Origin: CAYZMH01 sp964479445
GTDB lineage: Bacteria > Bacteroidota > Bacteroidia > Bacteroidales > GCA-2748055
Reading direction: 5' to 3'
Length of the DNA stretch: 64,000 nt
NCBI GenBank assembly: GCA_964479445.1
Contig: CAYZMH010000003.1
Coordinates: 1-64,000, forward strand
The notes under the pieces were generated by a model, which was given only the letters and a program-made list of their open reading frames with translations, ran no database searches and was not told the origin of the DNA. Each line of letters begins with the position of its first letter. Within the stretch, counting starts at the first letter, position 1. This document shows positions 52,361 through 61,560 of the stretch, in pieces. The position numbers and the translations under genes were made by a program.

Positions 52361-53680
52361 TTATTTCTTTAAGGTTTCCAGGAATTCCTTGACCGCATGA
52401 TGGGAGACAGTTTTGTCTTTAAAGTGAAGAAGGGCCTGCTCTCGTTCTTTTTTGCCGGCACCAAGCTGGCGGAGGATGTTGGCCAGGTGCATCTTCATGT
52501 GACCCTGCTGGATTCCGCTGGTGACCAGCGAGCGTATGGCACTGAAGTTGTTTGCCAGTCCGGCTGCCGCGATGATCTTCATGAGTTTGTGGGCATCGGG
52601 GTTGTTCATGATCCCCATACTCTGCCGGGCCAAGGGATGGTTACTGGTTAGTCCGCCCACGGTACCCACTGCCAGGGGCACCTCCAGGGTAAACCGGAAG
52701 AGGCCGTCCCGGAGGGTTGCTTCGGACAGTCCGCGGTACATTCCATCCCTTGCCGCATAGGCGTGTCCGCATGCCTCCACCGCACGGAAGTCGTTCCCGG
52801 TTGCAATGACCACGGCGTCCATGCCGTTGAATATACCTTTGTTGTGGGTGACGGCGCGGTAGGTGTCGTTTCGGGCGATCTCCACCGCCCGCACAAATTT
52901 TTCGGCAAAGGTTGCAGCCGGCATCTCTTTTGCCAGGGACTGCAGGTTGTTTACGGCTGTTTCCACGTAGACCTCCACCCGGCTTTCGGGGGTATAGTTG
53001 GAGAGAATAGCCATGATGATGGTCAGTTCCCCCTCCCCGGTTTTGCCGGTTGCGTTATCGACCACTGCTTTCCAGGTTTGGGCCAGTTCCTCCAGGACGG
53101 AGTTGATGAAGTTGGCACCCATGGCATCAGCGGTGTGGAAGGATACATGGAGCTGGTAGCAGGTATCCAGCATTCCGGTCCGGTCCACCAGTTCCATTTC
53201 GCTGATCCCGCCTCCCCGCTGGCGCATGCGTTCGGTGAGGGGATCCAGTTTTTCCAGGAGGTGTTTTTTCTCTTTATCAAACAGGGCTTGCAGTTTTTTG
53301 GCTGAGCCGGTCCAGCTGAAGTGCACCTGGCCGATCTTCAGGGTATCGATCACCCGGGCGTGAAACCCGCCGTGGGCTGACCAGAACCGGGCGGCATGGG
53401 AAGCTGCTGCTACCACGGAGCTCTCTTCGATGGCCAGCGGAACGGTAATCATCTCATCGTTGATCAGGAAATTGGGGGCGATGCCATAGGGGATGAAGAA
53501 GTTGGAGACGGTGTTCTCACTGAACTCCTCGTATATCTCCTGCATGGAAGGATCGGGGTGAAGATGGGAACGGATCTCCCTGCGGAGTTTTCCCGGTTGG
53601 GCTGACTGGTTGATAAGCCATTCCACCTTCTCTTCGCGGGACATCTTTGAGAATCCGGATACCGGTTGCTGTGGTTTCAT
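52361..53680 (-). CDS. mvaA: HMG-CoA reductase, class II
   Basis: A 439-residue class II (bacterial) HMG-CoA reductase that interconverts HMG-CoA and mevalonate. The catalytic glutamate is in PLAIEESSVVAAASHAA, the DAMGANFINSVLEE motif forms the dinucleotide site, and GLTSNHPLARQSMGI carries the conserved asparagine; the C-terminal catalytic histidine is in DKTVSHHAVKEFL. Family members run in either direction; next to the other mevalonate genes, the biosynthetic direction is likely. It is 14 bases downstream of fni and 4 before the GYDIA kinase. Confidence 0.94.
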   Translation of the reverse strand: MKPQQPVSGFSKMSREEKVEWLINQSAQPGKLRREIRSHLHPDPSMQEIYEEFSENTVSNFFIPYGIAPNFLINDEMITVPLAIEESSVVAAASHAARFWSAHGGFHARVIDTLKIGQVHFSWTGSAKKLQALFDKEKKHLLEKLDPLTERMRQRGGGISEMELVDRTGMLDTCYQLHVSFHTADAMGANFINSVLEELAQTWKAVVDNATGKTGEGELTIIMAILSNYTPESRVEVYVETAVNNLQSLAKEMPAATFAEKFVRAVEIARNDTYRAVTHNKGIFNGMDAVVIATGNDFRAVEACGHAYAARDGMYRGLSEATLRDGLFRFTLEVPLAVGTVGGLTSNHPLARQSMGIMNNPDAHKLMKIIAAAGLANNFSAIRSLVTSGIQQGHMKMHLANILRQLGAGKKEREQALLHFKDKTVSHHAVKEFLETLKK

Positions 53681-53694
53681 GACGGGTTTACAGG

Positions 53695-54696
53695 TTATTC
53701 ATTGATTGTCAGATAGGAATAGGCCATTTCCAGTCCTTTCACCTGGCTCTCCACGAAGGCCTGCAACTGTTCATAATCTTCCTGTGCATATTTGAGGAAG
53801 GTGGAGGCCATCCCGTACACGGCGGGCATGGAGGATTTTTTCACCAGGTAGTAGCCATCGAGGAAATCCTTGATGCCGCCTGAAATGATCAGCTCTTTGC
53901 AGGCGGGCTTTTCCCCTGCGGTGATCCGGTTGATCTCTTCGAGCATGGAGTAGGCATCCTCCCCGATGAGAGAGAGAGGTTCGAACAGGGCTTTTTCGGC
54001 GTTCTCGTCCCGCAGGAGTTCCACGCGGGCAAAGTTGGTTCCGCCGAATGCAGCAAATTCGATAGCCTGCAGGGGCAGCTGCAGCAGTTTGCGGAGGCTT
54101 TCCGGACCGATTCCCTGGCCCACTTCTTTGACGATCATGGGATAGGGAAACTTTTCCATAAATCGTGTAATCGCCTCAAAGGGAGATATTTTCAGGATGT
54201 CACCTTCGGGTTGGAACCACTCCTGCATGGGATTCACGTGAATGATGAGTCCGTCGGCTTCCAGTTTTTCCACCAGCTTTGTTGCTTTCCCGATGCTGTT
54301 CTCTTCCAGGAGCTCTTCGATCTGTGCAATCCCGAGGTTGGCCCACAGCGGCAGGTCGGGTCCGATTATGGGCCGCATGTTGAAATCCTCGAAGAAGGTA
54401 TCATCTTCCATGATTATCCGGCAGGAGCCCAATCCCATTCCCATACCAAACTCGTTGCAGGCGCGGGCCAGGTTGCGGTTAATGGTCCCTGCCATTTTCG
54501 TTCCCCCGGTCATACTGCTGACCCACATGGGTACTTTATGTTCTTTTCCAAGGAATGTAAAGGGTTGAAGTCCGCCTGAGGGGTGTGCTGTAAGCATGGG
54601 TTCATACCGGAACCGCAAATCCCTGTCGGGTCGTCCGGTCTGGGATTTAAATGCCAGGTCGATGTGATCTTTCTTACGGGTTTCCAGTTGTTCCAT
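53695..54696 (-). CDS. fni: Type 2 isopentenyl-diphosphate isomerase
   Basis: A 333-residue FMN-dependent isomerase interconverting IPP and DMAPP. The ATG at 54694-54696 (MEQLETRKKDHIDLAF) lies 11 bases after the acyl-CoA dehydrogenase stop; longer in-frame readings overlap that gene and are rejected. Motifs: RKKDHIDL, PMWVSSMTGGT (FMN), GMGLGSCR, ANLGIAQ, HVNPMQEWFQPEGD, MIVKEVGQGIG, FGGTNFA, and IISGGIKD. Length is typical (about 340). Confidence 0.93.
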   Translation of the reverse strand: MEQLETRKKDHIDLAFKSQTGRPDRDLRFRYEPMLTAHPSGGLQPFTFLGKEHKVPMWVSSMTGGTKMAGTINRNLARACNEFGMGMGLGSCRIIMEDDTFFEDFNMRPIIGPDLPLWANLGIAQIEELLEENSIGKATKLVEKLEADGLIIHVNPMQEWFQPEGDILKISPFEAITRFMEKFPYPMIVKEVGQGIGPESLRKLLQLPLQAIEFAAFGGTNFARVELLRDENAEKALFEPLSLIGEDAYSMLEEINRITAGEKPACKELIISGGIKDFLDGYYLVKKSSMPAVYGMASTFLKYAQEDYEQLQAFVESQVKGLEMAYSYLTINE

Positions 54697-54707
54697 TGGG
54701 TTGGTAT

Positions 54708-55859
54708 TTAGCGTATTCCGTGATGACGTGCAATGACGAGCCGCAGGATCTCGGAAGTACCTTCGCCTATCTCCAGGATTCGCTGATCGCGGTAGAACCG
54801 TTCGATGGCATTCTCCTTCATGAGTCCGTGTGCCCCATGGATCTGAAGCGAATCGTTGGCTACTTCGCGCGCGATCTCCGAGGTGTACAACTTGGCCATG
54901 GCTGCCTCTTTCCCGAAAGGTTGCTTGTGGTCTTTGAGCCAGCAAGCCTTGTAGAGCAGGTTACGGGCCAGTTCGATTTTGGTGGCCATATCGGCCAGTT
55001 TGAACTGGTTGGCCTGGAAACTCCGGATGGGTTTCCTGAACTGAATGCGTTTTCCTGCATACTCCATGGCCTGTTCAAAGGCCCCCTGGGCCAGTCCCAG
55101 TCCCATGGCGGCAATGGATAACCGTCCGCCGTCGAGGGTGGAGAGCATGATCTTGGATCCTTTTCCGCGCTCTCCCAGGAGGTTCTCTTCGGGGACAGTC
55201 ACATTGTTTAAAAAGATCTTGCCCGTGTCAGCAGCCCGCCACATCATCTTCGAATCGATGATCTCTGTGCTGTAGCCATCATTTTCCCGGTCGACCAGGA
55301 TCACGGAGAGTTCTTTCCTGCCGTCCCCCCGGTCATCCGTCACTGCCTGAACGGTGATTCCCCCGGACATGGCTGATGCGGAGTTGGTAATGTAGATCTT
55401 TCCGCCGTTGATATGCCAGTTCCCGTCTTTGAGTTCCGCCACGGTTTCGGTATTGTTGGAATCGGAACCTGCGTTGGGTTCGGTAAGCCCAAAGGCCCAT
55501 AGTTTGCGTTCCCCGATGAGTTTGGGCAGGTATGTATCGATCTGCTTTTTTGTCCCGTAGTTCAGGATTGGGGCAATACCCAACGAGTTATGGGCTGCCA
55601 CCGTGGCTGCCTGGGAGCCATCCACCCGGGCCAGTTCCTCCACCGTCACGATGTAGGATAGGGTATCCATGCCCCGGCCTCCATACTCCTCCGGGGTATT
55701 GATGCCCAGAAGACCCAGGTCAAACATCCGGTGGGTGAGTTTTTCCGAGAAGGTGGATGTTTCATCCAGCTCACGGGCAACCGGCGCGATCTCTTTTTCA
55801 GCAAAGGTACGCACCTCTTCCCGTAATTCTTCGTGCGATTTGTTCAATAAAGGGTCCAT
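54708..55859 (-). CDS. Acyl-CoA dehydrogenase, candidate isovaleryl-CoA dehydrogenase
   Basis: A 383-residue FAD-dependent acyl-CoA dehydrogenase: LWAFGLTEPNAGSDSNNTET (FAD/substrate), WHINGGKIYITNSASA, MLSTLDGGRLSIAAMGLGLAQGAFE and the C-terminal FYRDQRILEIGEGTSEILRLVI. Position between the two methylcrotonyl-CoA carboxylase parts and fni suggests it oxidises isovaleryl-CoA to methylcrotonyl-CoA. However, the canonical catalytic glutamate position (IGEGTSE) is occupied by E, as in short/medium-chain enzymes, whereas well-studied isovaleryl-CoA dehydrogenases have G or A there and use a different glutamate. Substrate therefore open. Confidence 0.88.
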   Translation of the reverse strand: MDPLLNKSHEELREEVRTFAEKEIAPVARELDETSTFSEKLTHRMFDLGLLGINTPEEYGGRGMDTLSYIVTVEELARVDGSQAATVAAHNSLGIAPILNYGTKKQIDTYLPKLIGERKLWAFGLTEPNAGSDSNNTETVAELKDGNWHINGGKIYITNSASAMSGGITVQAVTDDRGDGRKELSVILVDRENDGYSTEIIDSKMMWRAADTGKIFLNNVTVPEENLLGERGKGSKIMLSTLDGGRLSIAAMGLGLAQGAFEQAMEYAGKRIQFRKPIRSFQANQFKLADMATKIELARNLLYKACWLKDHKQPFGKEAAMAKLYTSEIAREVANDSLQIHGAHGLMKENAIERFYRDQRILEIGEGTSEILRLVIARHHGIR

Positions 55860-55869
55860 TCTTTTTCGT

Positions 55870-57870
55870 TTAAGCTAATGTGATTACTAGTTTTTTCTTC
55901 TGTACCTGGTCGCCCACTTTTACGTGGATCTTACTGATCCTGGCATCATGGCCGACCATAATTTTATTTTCCATTTTCATGGATTCGATCACCAGGAGGG
56001 TATCACCTTTTGCGACCGATTCGTTCTCCCGTACATTGATCTGTACCACCTTCCCGTTGAGGGGGGCGGTTATCTCGTTTTTACCCCCGGAGATACTTTC
56101 GCTGCTGCCGTCGCTCACAAACCGTTCATCCAGCACATCCAGTCTCCTGGCCTTAAAAAGGTGTCCATCCAGGTCGATGGTCAGTTCCGACCGGTCAACG
56201 TACCCCCAGAAGTGGGTGAGCTGATCGTTGATGCGAACCCAGTAGTGGTTTCCCCTTTTCTGTTCGAGTTCCACCTGGTAGGGTTCATCTTTTATGAAAA
56301 GCCTGATCGCTTTTTTTCGTTCGATCAGTTCATAGGGAATACGCAGTTCTTCGTGTTCGCACTGAAGCAGCAGTTCGGGCTGGATACGCCAGTGTCCGAT
56401 GGCATACCAGGTATTGCCGTTATTGATGTGGCGAAAATAGTTGTGTTCCAGGGCCATCAGGGAGGCTGATGATACCACGAATTCGTGTGGAATAGTTTTC
56501 CGCCGATCACTATTTTTCTGATTGATGGTCTGCAGGTGTTCGTCGATATACCTTGTATGCATAATGTTGGCGGAGAAATCCTCTCCCTGCAAGAGTTCCA
56601 GCAGAAAGTCGCGGTTCGTTGTAATTCCGGTCAGGTGATAATCTTTAAGCGTTCGCACCAGGTGGGCGCGTGCCTCTTCACGGTTTTTGCCTTCGGTGAT
56701 CACTTTAGCGATCATCGGATCGTAGTATGGTTCAATGAGGTTATCTTCACGGTATCCACCGTCAATCCTTGTCCAGGGATAATCGGGTTCACTGAGGGCG
56801 TCGATCCGTCCGGTGGAGGGCATAAACTCTTTTGCCGGATCTTCGGCATACACCCGGGCTTCGATGGCATGGCCCCGGATGTGCAGATCTTCCTGTCTGA
56901 ATGAGAGGGCATTGCCCTGGGCAATACTGATCTGTTCCCTGACCAGGTCGATCCCCGTGATCATCTCTGTTACCGGGTGTTCCACCTGGATGCGTGTATT
57001 CATCTCCAGGAAATAGAAGTTCTGATCGGGATCAACCAAAAACTCCACGGTTCCCGCGTTCACGTACCCGATACCCATAACCAGTTTCAGGGCTGCGGAG
57101 GTGATTTTGTTACGTGTTTCGGCGGATATGAATCCGGAAGGGGCCTCCTCGATGATCTTCTGGTATCTTCGCTGGAGGGAGCACTCCCGTTCAAAGAGGT
57201 GTAAGGCATTTCCGTGGTGGTCGGCAATGATTTGGACCTCGATATGCCTGGGAGCTTCGATATACCGTTCGATAAAAAGTTCATCCGATCCGAAGTAAGC
57301 GGCGGCTTCCCTGGCGGATGTGTGCAATGCTTCTTTGAGCTCTTTGCTGCTGCGTACGATGCGCATCCCTTTACCACCCCCGCCTGCTGCCGGTTTGACC
57401 AGTTGCGGGTAGGTATAGGTATCCGCCTGTCTGATCAGCTCATCCAGGGGTTTTATATCCCCTTCCAGTACCGGAACGCCCAGCTCCACTGCTTTTTCGC
57501 GGGCATTGATCTTATTGCCCATAAGATCGATCACCCGGTGGTCGGGCCCGATAAAAACAATATTGCTGGCAGCACAGGCCCTGGCAAAGTCAGCATTTTC
57601 TGAAAGGAATCCGTAGCCCGGGTGAATGGCTTCGGCCCCGGATTCCCGGGCAATGCGGATGATCTTTTCGGTGTTGAGGTAGGTATCCGACAGGGTTCCG
57701 CTCCCGAGGGAGTAGGCTTCATCGGCCATGGTAACAAACGGCAGGTTCTTATCCACATCGGAGTGGATCACCACGGCCACTTTTCCGGTTTCACGGATCG
57801 CCTGGATGATCCGGATCGCTATTTCGCCACGGTTGGCGACCAGTATTTTATGGAAGCTACGTGTTTTCAT
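55870..57870 (-). CDS. Methylcrotonyl-CoA carboxylase alpha (biotin carboxylase + biotin carrier)
   Basis: A 666-residue biotin-containing subunit. The ATG at 57868-57870 (MKTRSFHKILVANRGEIAIR) overlaps the end of the hydratase gene by 14 bases; an upstream reading needs TTG. Biotin carboxylase domain about 1-450 with VKPAAGGGGKGMRIV (ATP-grasp), ERECSLQRRYQKIIEEAPS and MNTRIQVEHPVTEM; a middle BT domain; and a C-terminal biotinyl domain with K632 in IESMKMENK. Alpha subunits of methylcrotonyl-, propionyl- and acetyl-CoA carboxylases look alike; the methylcrotonyl assignment comes from its beta partner and the operon. Confidence 0.88.
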   Translation of the reverse strand: MKTRSFHKILVANRGEIAIRIIQAIRETGKVAVVIHSDVDKNLPFVTMADEAYSLGSGTLSDTYLNTEKIIRIARESGAEAIHPGYGFLSENADFARACAASNIVFIGPDHRVIDLMGNKINAREKAVELGVPVLEGDIKPLDELIRQADTYTYPQLVKPAAGGGGKGMRIVRSSKELKEALHTSAREAAAYFGSDELFIERYIEAPRHIEVQIIADHHGNALHLFERECSLQRRYQKIIEEAPSGFISAETRNKITSAALKLVMGIGYVNAGTVEFLVDPDQNFYFLEMNTRIQVEHPVTEMITGIDLVREQISIAQGNALSFRQEDLHIRGHAIEARVYAEDPAKEFMPSTGRIDALSEPDYPWTRIDGGYREDNLIEPYYDPMIAKVITEGKNREEARAHLVRTLKDYHLTGITTNRDFLLELLQGEDFSANIMHTRYIDEHLQTINQKNSDRRKTIPHEFVVSSASLMALEHNYFRHINNGNTWYAIGHWRIQPELLLQCEHEELRIPYELIERKKAIRLFIKDEPYQVELEQKRGNHYWVRINDQLTHFWGYVDRSELTIDLDGHLFKARRLDVLDERFVSDGSSESISGGKNEITAPLNGKVVQINVRENESVAKGDTLLVIESMKMENKIMVGHDARISKIHVKVGDQVQKKKLVITLA

Positions 57871-58654
57871 CTCTCCAGGTTGGGGTTCGTTTTTCAAAAA
57901 ATGCGTTCATGCCCTCCTGCCCCTCCGTACCGGTTCGGAATTGAGCGATGAGGGCGGCGGTATGATCCAGGATCTTTTCCGGGTCATTTTCATTCTCCAG
58001 GTACCATACCAGTTCCTTGATCCCGGTAAGCGAGCCGGGTGCGTTTTTCAGCAGCTTGTCGATGAGTGCATCGGTTTGGGTTTCCAGTTCATCCCCGGGC
58101 ATGATCTCCTGAACCAGTCCTGACCGGAAGCCTTCATCTGCAGGGATCGTACGCCCGGTAAGCATCCATTCACGAGCCCTGGTCACACCCGCTTTGCGGA
58201 TTATAAACGGAGCGATGGTAGCGGGTATAAGGCCCAGTTTCACCTCTGTAAATGCAAAGGAAGAATCTTCAGCGGCCAGGGCGATATCGCTTGCAGCTAC
58301 TATTCCGTTGGCGCCCCCGATCACTTTTCCGCGGATGGTGGTAATTGTTACTTTGCTGCTGTGGTAGATGCGATGAAAAAGTTCACCGAGTTCACGACTC
58401 TCCTGTTCCAGCTGGGCGGCTGATTGTGTCAGACCGTCTTTCATCCACTGCAGGTCGGCGCCGGCAGAAAAGTTATGTCCCTTATGGCGGATAAGGATGA
58501 TGGTGATTCCGGGGTCGTTATCCAGTTGGTCGAACTGCCTGTTGAACTCCCTGATCATGCCGATATGGAGGGCATTGTGGACTTCGGGCCGGTTCAGCGT
58601 AAGCGTACCCATTTTACCCCTGCGGGATGATATGATCGTTTGCGAGGTATTCAT
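57857..58654 (-). CDS. Enoyl-CoA hydratase family, candidate methylglutaconyl-CoA hydratase
   Basis: A 265-residue crotonase-fold protein. LTLNRPEVHNALHIGMI and HNFSAGADLQWMKD supply the oxyanion hole; KVIGGANGIVAASDIALAAEDSSF the second; FTEVKLGLIPATIAPFIIRKAG the active-site region. Between the two carboxylase subunit genes it is expected to hydrate 3-methylglutaconyl-CoA to HMG-CoA, as in liu-type clusters. The crotonase family is broad, so this substrate is an inference from context. It begins 2 bases after the beta-subunit stop. Confidence 0.87.
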   Translation of the reverse strand: MNTSQTIISSRRGKMGTLTLNRPEVHNALHIGMIREFNRQFDQLDNDPGITIILIRHKGHNFSAGADLQWMKDGLTQSAAQLEQESRELGELFHRIYHSSKVTITTIRGKVIGGANGIVAASDIALAAEDSSFAFTEVKLGLIPATIAPFIIRKAGVTRAREWMLTGRTIPADEGFRSGLVQEIMPGDELETQTDALIDKLLKNAPGSLTGIKELVWYLENENDPEKILDHTAALIAQFRTGTEGQEGMNAFFEKRTPTWRDENT

Positions 58655-58656
58655 AG

Positions 58657-60264
58657 TTACATGCGATAGACACCGTACCGTGGTTCGTTATACTTTTTAT
58701 TGAGGGACATGGAAATGGAGAGTCCAAGTATCCGGCGTGTATCGGCCGGATCGATGATGCCGTCATCCCAGAGCCGGGATGTGCTGTAATAGGCGGATCC
58801 TTCATGTTCGTATTTTTCCAGGATTGGCCGGCGGATTGCTTCCCGTTCTTCTTTGTCGAGTTCCTTTCCCCCGGATTTAGCCTGTTCCTCCTTGATGGTA
58901 GCAAGTACTTCGGCTGCCTGTTCGCCGCCCATGACCGATATCTTGGCATTGGGCCACATGAAGAGCAGCCGCGGTTCGTAAGCCCTTCCCGACATGGCAT
59001 AATTCCCTGCACCGAAGGAACCACCGGTGATGATCGTGAAACGGGGTACACGTGTATTGGCTACGGCATGTACCATTTTGGCACCGTCTTTGGCGATTCC
59101 GCCATGCTCGGCATCTTTACCGACCATGAAGCCTGATATATTCTGCAGGAATACGATGGGTAGTCCGCGATAATCGCATAGTTCCACGAAATGGGTTCCT
59201 TTGAGGGCCGATTCGGAAAAGAGGACCCCGTTATTGGCGATGATACCCACCGGGTACCCCATGATTCGTGCAAATCCGGTAACCAGGGTAGTACCGTAGT
59301 TTTCCTTGAACTCTGAGAATTCACTTCCATCCACCAGCCGGGCGATGATCTCACGTACATCATAGGATTCGCGGAGGGTGGGGGGAATGATCCCGTAGAT
59401 CTCTTCGGGGTTATAGAGGGGCTCTTTCACCTCTGTTTTTTCAATGGGCTGACGTTCTTTTCCCTGTATCGTTTCAAAAATATTCCGGCAGATCTGCAGG
59501 GCATGCCGGTCGTTTTCGGCCAGGTGGTCGGCGACTCCCGAAATTCGGGTGTGCACTTCACCACCGCCGAGCTCTTCGGCGCTTACCTCTTCGCCGGTTG
59601 CGGCTTTGACCAGTGGGGGACCTCCCAGGAAGATGGTTCCCTGGTTTTTCACAATGATGGTTTCATCGCTCATGGCAGGTACATACGCTCCTCCTGCAGT
59701 GCAGGAACCCATTACCACAGAGATCTGCGGTATACCGGCTGCCGAGAGTCGTGCCTGGTTGTAAAATATCCGGCCAAAGTCTTCTTTATCGGGGAAAACC
59801 TCTGCCTGGTTGGGCAGGAAAACTCCGCCTGAATCGACCAGGTAGACACACGGAAGGTGGTTCTGGTATGCAACCTCCTGGGCACGAAGGTGCTTTTTAA
59901 TGGTTTCGTGTACATAGGTACCCCCTTTCACCGTGGCGTCGTTGGCAACCACCATGACCTCTTTTCCGTGGATGACGCCGAGTCCGGTGACGATCCCTGC
60001 CGAAGGGAACTGGTCTTCGTATTGCCCGTTGGCCGCCAGGGTGGATAATTCGAGGAATGGTGTGTTGGCATCCATCAGCAAGTTGATGCGGTCGCGGACC
60101 AGCAATTTGTTCCGTGACTCATGTTTTTTCCGGACTTTCTCAGGACCGCCCGGGTAGGTGAACCGTATTCTGTTTCGGAACTCTTCCAGGATAGTGCGGA
60201 AGTGCGCGTCGTTTTTCCTGAATGTGTCGGATTGCGTGTTTATTTGCGTTGATAAAGTCTTCAA
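58657..60264 (-). CDS. Methylcrotonyl-CoA carboxylase beta subunit
   Basis: A 535-residue carboxyltransferase. Strong resemblance to eukaryotic and bacterial MCC beta throughout: ANDATVKGGTYVHETIKKHL, YLVDSGGVFLPNQAEVFPD, VVMGSCTAGGAYVPAMSDE, GGPPLVKAATGEEVSAEELG, FLQNISGFMVGKDAEHGGIA, SVMGGEQAAEVLATI, DDGIIDPADTRRILGLS and the final YGVYRM. The start codon is TTG at 60262-60264: the encoded MKTLSTQINTQSDTF fits the family N-terminus and no ATG or GTG is available nearby. It is the first gene of the ten-gene minus-strand operon and is preceded by a -7 box. Confidence 0.92.
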   Translation of the reverse strand: MKTLSTQINTQSDTFRKNDAHFRTILEEFRNRIRFTYPGGPEKVRKKHESRNKLLVRDRINLLMDANTPFLELSTLAANGQYEDQFPSAGIVTGLGVIHGKEVMVVANDATVKGGTYVHETIKKHLRAQEVAYQNHLPCVYLVDSGGVFLPNQAEVFPDKEDFGRIFYNQARLSAAGIPQISVVMGSCTAGGAYVPAMSDETIIVKNQGTIFLGGPPLVKAATGEEVSAEELGGGEVHTRISGVADHLAENDRHALQICRNIFETIQGKERQPIEKTEVKEPLYNPEEIYGIIPPTLRESYDVREIIARLVDGSEFSEFKENYGTTLVTGFARIMGYPVGIIANNGVLFSESALKGTHFVELCDYRGLPIVFLQNISGFMVGKDAEHGGIAKDGAKMVHAVANTRVPRFTIITGGSFGAGNYAMSGRAYEPRLLFMWPNAKISVMGGEQAAEVLATIKEEQAKSGGKELDKEEREAIRRPILEKYEHEGSAYYSTSRLWDDGIIDPADTRRILGLSISMSLNKKYNEPRYGVYRM

Positions 60265-60346
60265 TGCTATCTGTTTTACACGTTTTTTATAATCTTTTAA
60301 CAGTTGCCTTTCAGTTTTGTTTAAAATTTACCCGAAAAAGACTAAA

Positions 60347-60354
60347 CAAAATTA
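60347..60354 (-). promoter_or_regulatory. -7 box (TAATTTTG) upstream of the leucine/mevalonate operon
   Basis: TAATTTTG on the minus strand matches TAnnTTTG and lies 82 bases before the TTG start of the MCC beta gene. It sits in an AT-rich region with repeated AAACAAA/TTTGTTT words. No other gene lies between it and the operon. Confidence 0.4.
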
Positions 60355-60544
60355 AACAAATTTGTAATGTCAGGTATTGGATATCGCTGTTTACAGAGGG
60401 TTTTTTGTTTGTTTGCCGGTCTCATGATGATTGATTTATTCCGGGTGATTACGGGGTAGAGAGGGGAGTATTGGATTTGTATCAAAAGATTATGTACGGG
60501 AATTTTCTGAATGTTGCTGGTGGCCGGTATATAACAGGGTTGAA

Positions 60545-61324
60545 TCAATCGGTTTGTTTTGCCTGGTATTCTTTATTGGGATCAAGGTGCAGGTATCGCG
60601 AAAAGAATTTCACGCCGATATAGAACGGGATGGTATCGAGGAGGGCGGAAGCCATTTTAAATACATAATTGGAGAGGATCAGTATGACCAGGCCGTGCAG
60701 CACCGTATCCCCGGGGGTAATGTGGATGGCATCTGCGTAGAAATAGGTGATCAGGATCACCGCGACGGAGTCGACCATCTGGCTGGTAAGGGTTGAACCG
60801 TTATTTCTCAGCCACAGGGCTTTGCCTTTTGTAAGTTTCTTCAGCAGGTGGAAGATCTGCACATCGACAAACTGGGCGGTCAGGTATGCGATCATGGAAG
60901 CCAGGGTGGCCATGGATGTCCACCTGCGGATCTGGAAAAAGGTGCGGTTCGGATCGTGGAGGGCCGGTAAACCGTCTGCTTCGATCACCGGGTGCGGGGG
61001 CAGGGCACCGCCAAGCCAGAGGATAAACAGGACCCAGATATTTAGCAGGAGTCCGACCCACACCACCATATTAGCCCGTTTTTTTCCATACAGTTCACTT
61101 ATAAAGTCTGTACACAGGAAAGTAATGGGGTAGGGCAGGACCCCCACAAATACAACGAAGGGTATGGTGCGTCCCCACAGGGTGAAGGAGAGATCGATCT
61201 GCCGGGAGATTCCCAGAATATTCAAAACGGCAAGTGTTCCGAGAAACAAACCTGAGAGGATCACGAAAACGACTTCTCGCCGGCGGGCAATGTGTTTGTC
61301 CACTACTTCATTGGGTCCGAACAT
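60545..61324 (-). CDS. Queuosine precursor transporter (YhhQ/VUT family)
   Basis: A 259-residue integral membrane protein with about six helices, of the vitamin-uptake-transporter-like family that imports queuosine precursors such as preQ0/preQ1. Family motifs: VLPYPITFLCTDFISELYGKKRANMVVW region in helix 2/3, TAQFVDVQIFHLLKKLTKGKALWLRNNGST, and SQMVDSVAVILITYF. Length and order fit. It is followed on the same strand by the leucine/mevalonate operon, but a roughly 280-base spacer separates them. Confidence 0.88.
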   Translation of the reverse strand: MFGPNEVVDKHIARRREVVFVILSGLFLGTLAVLNILGISRQIDLSFTLWGRTIPFVVFVGVLPYPITFLCTDFISELYGKKRANMVVWVGLLLNIWVLFILWLGGALPPHPVIEADGLPALHDPNRTFFQIRRWTSMATLASMIAYLTAQFVDVQIFHLLKKLTKGKALWLRNNGSTLTSQMVDSVAVILITYFYADAIHITPGDTVLHGLVILILSNYVFKMASALLDTIPFYIGVKFFSRYLHLDPNKEYQAKQTD

Positions 61325-61560
61325 GCTTGAAGATCAATTATAAATCCCTAATTTATTAAAATTAATTACAATCGAAACCCGCTTATGTTTTTAAAAATCA
61401 ACTTTCCACATTTTATTAAGAAGAGATGATGAAGTAATTCTCAATATATCAAAGGATTACATTTTAGATACCGGATTTATCCGTTGTCTGCACTCTTTAC
61501 TCGCCGGAGAAGCACGAAAAATTTTGTATTTTGGTTTGTTAAAATGCCTAAATCTCCTTC

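Noticed and set aside
60222..60548. Short open frames in the operon leader region
   Set aside because: Both strands give about 70-codon frames with shadow-like composition; they overlap the probable operon promoter.
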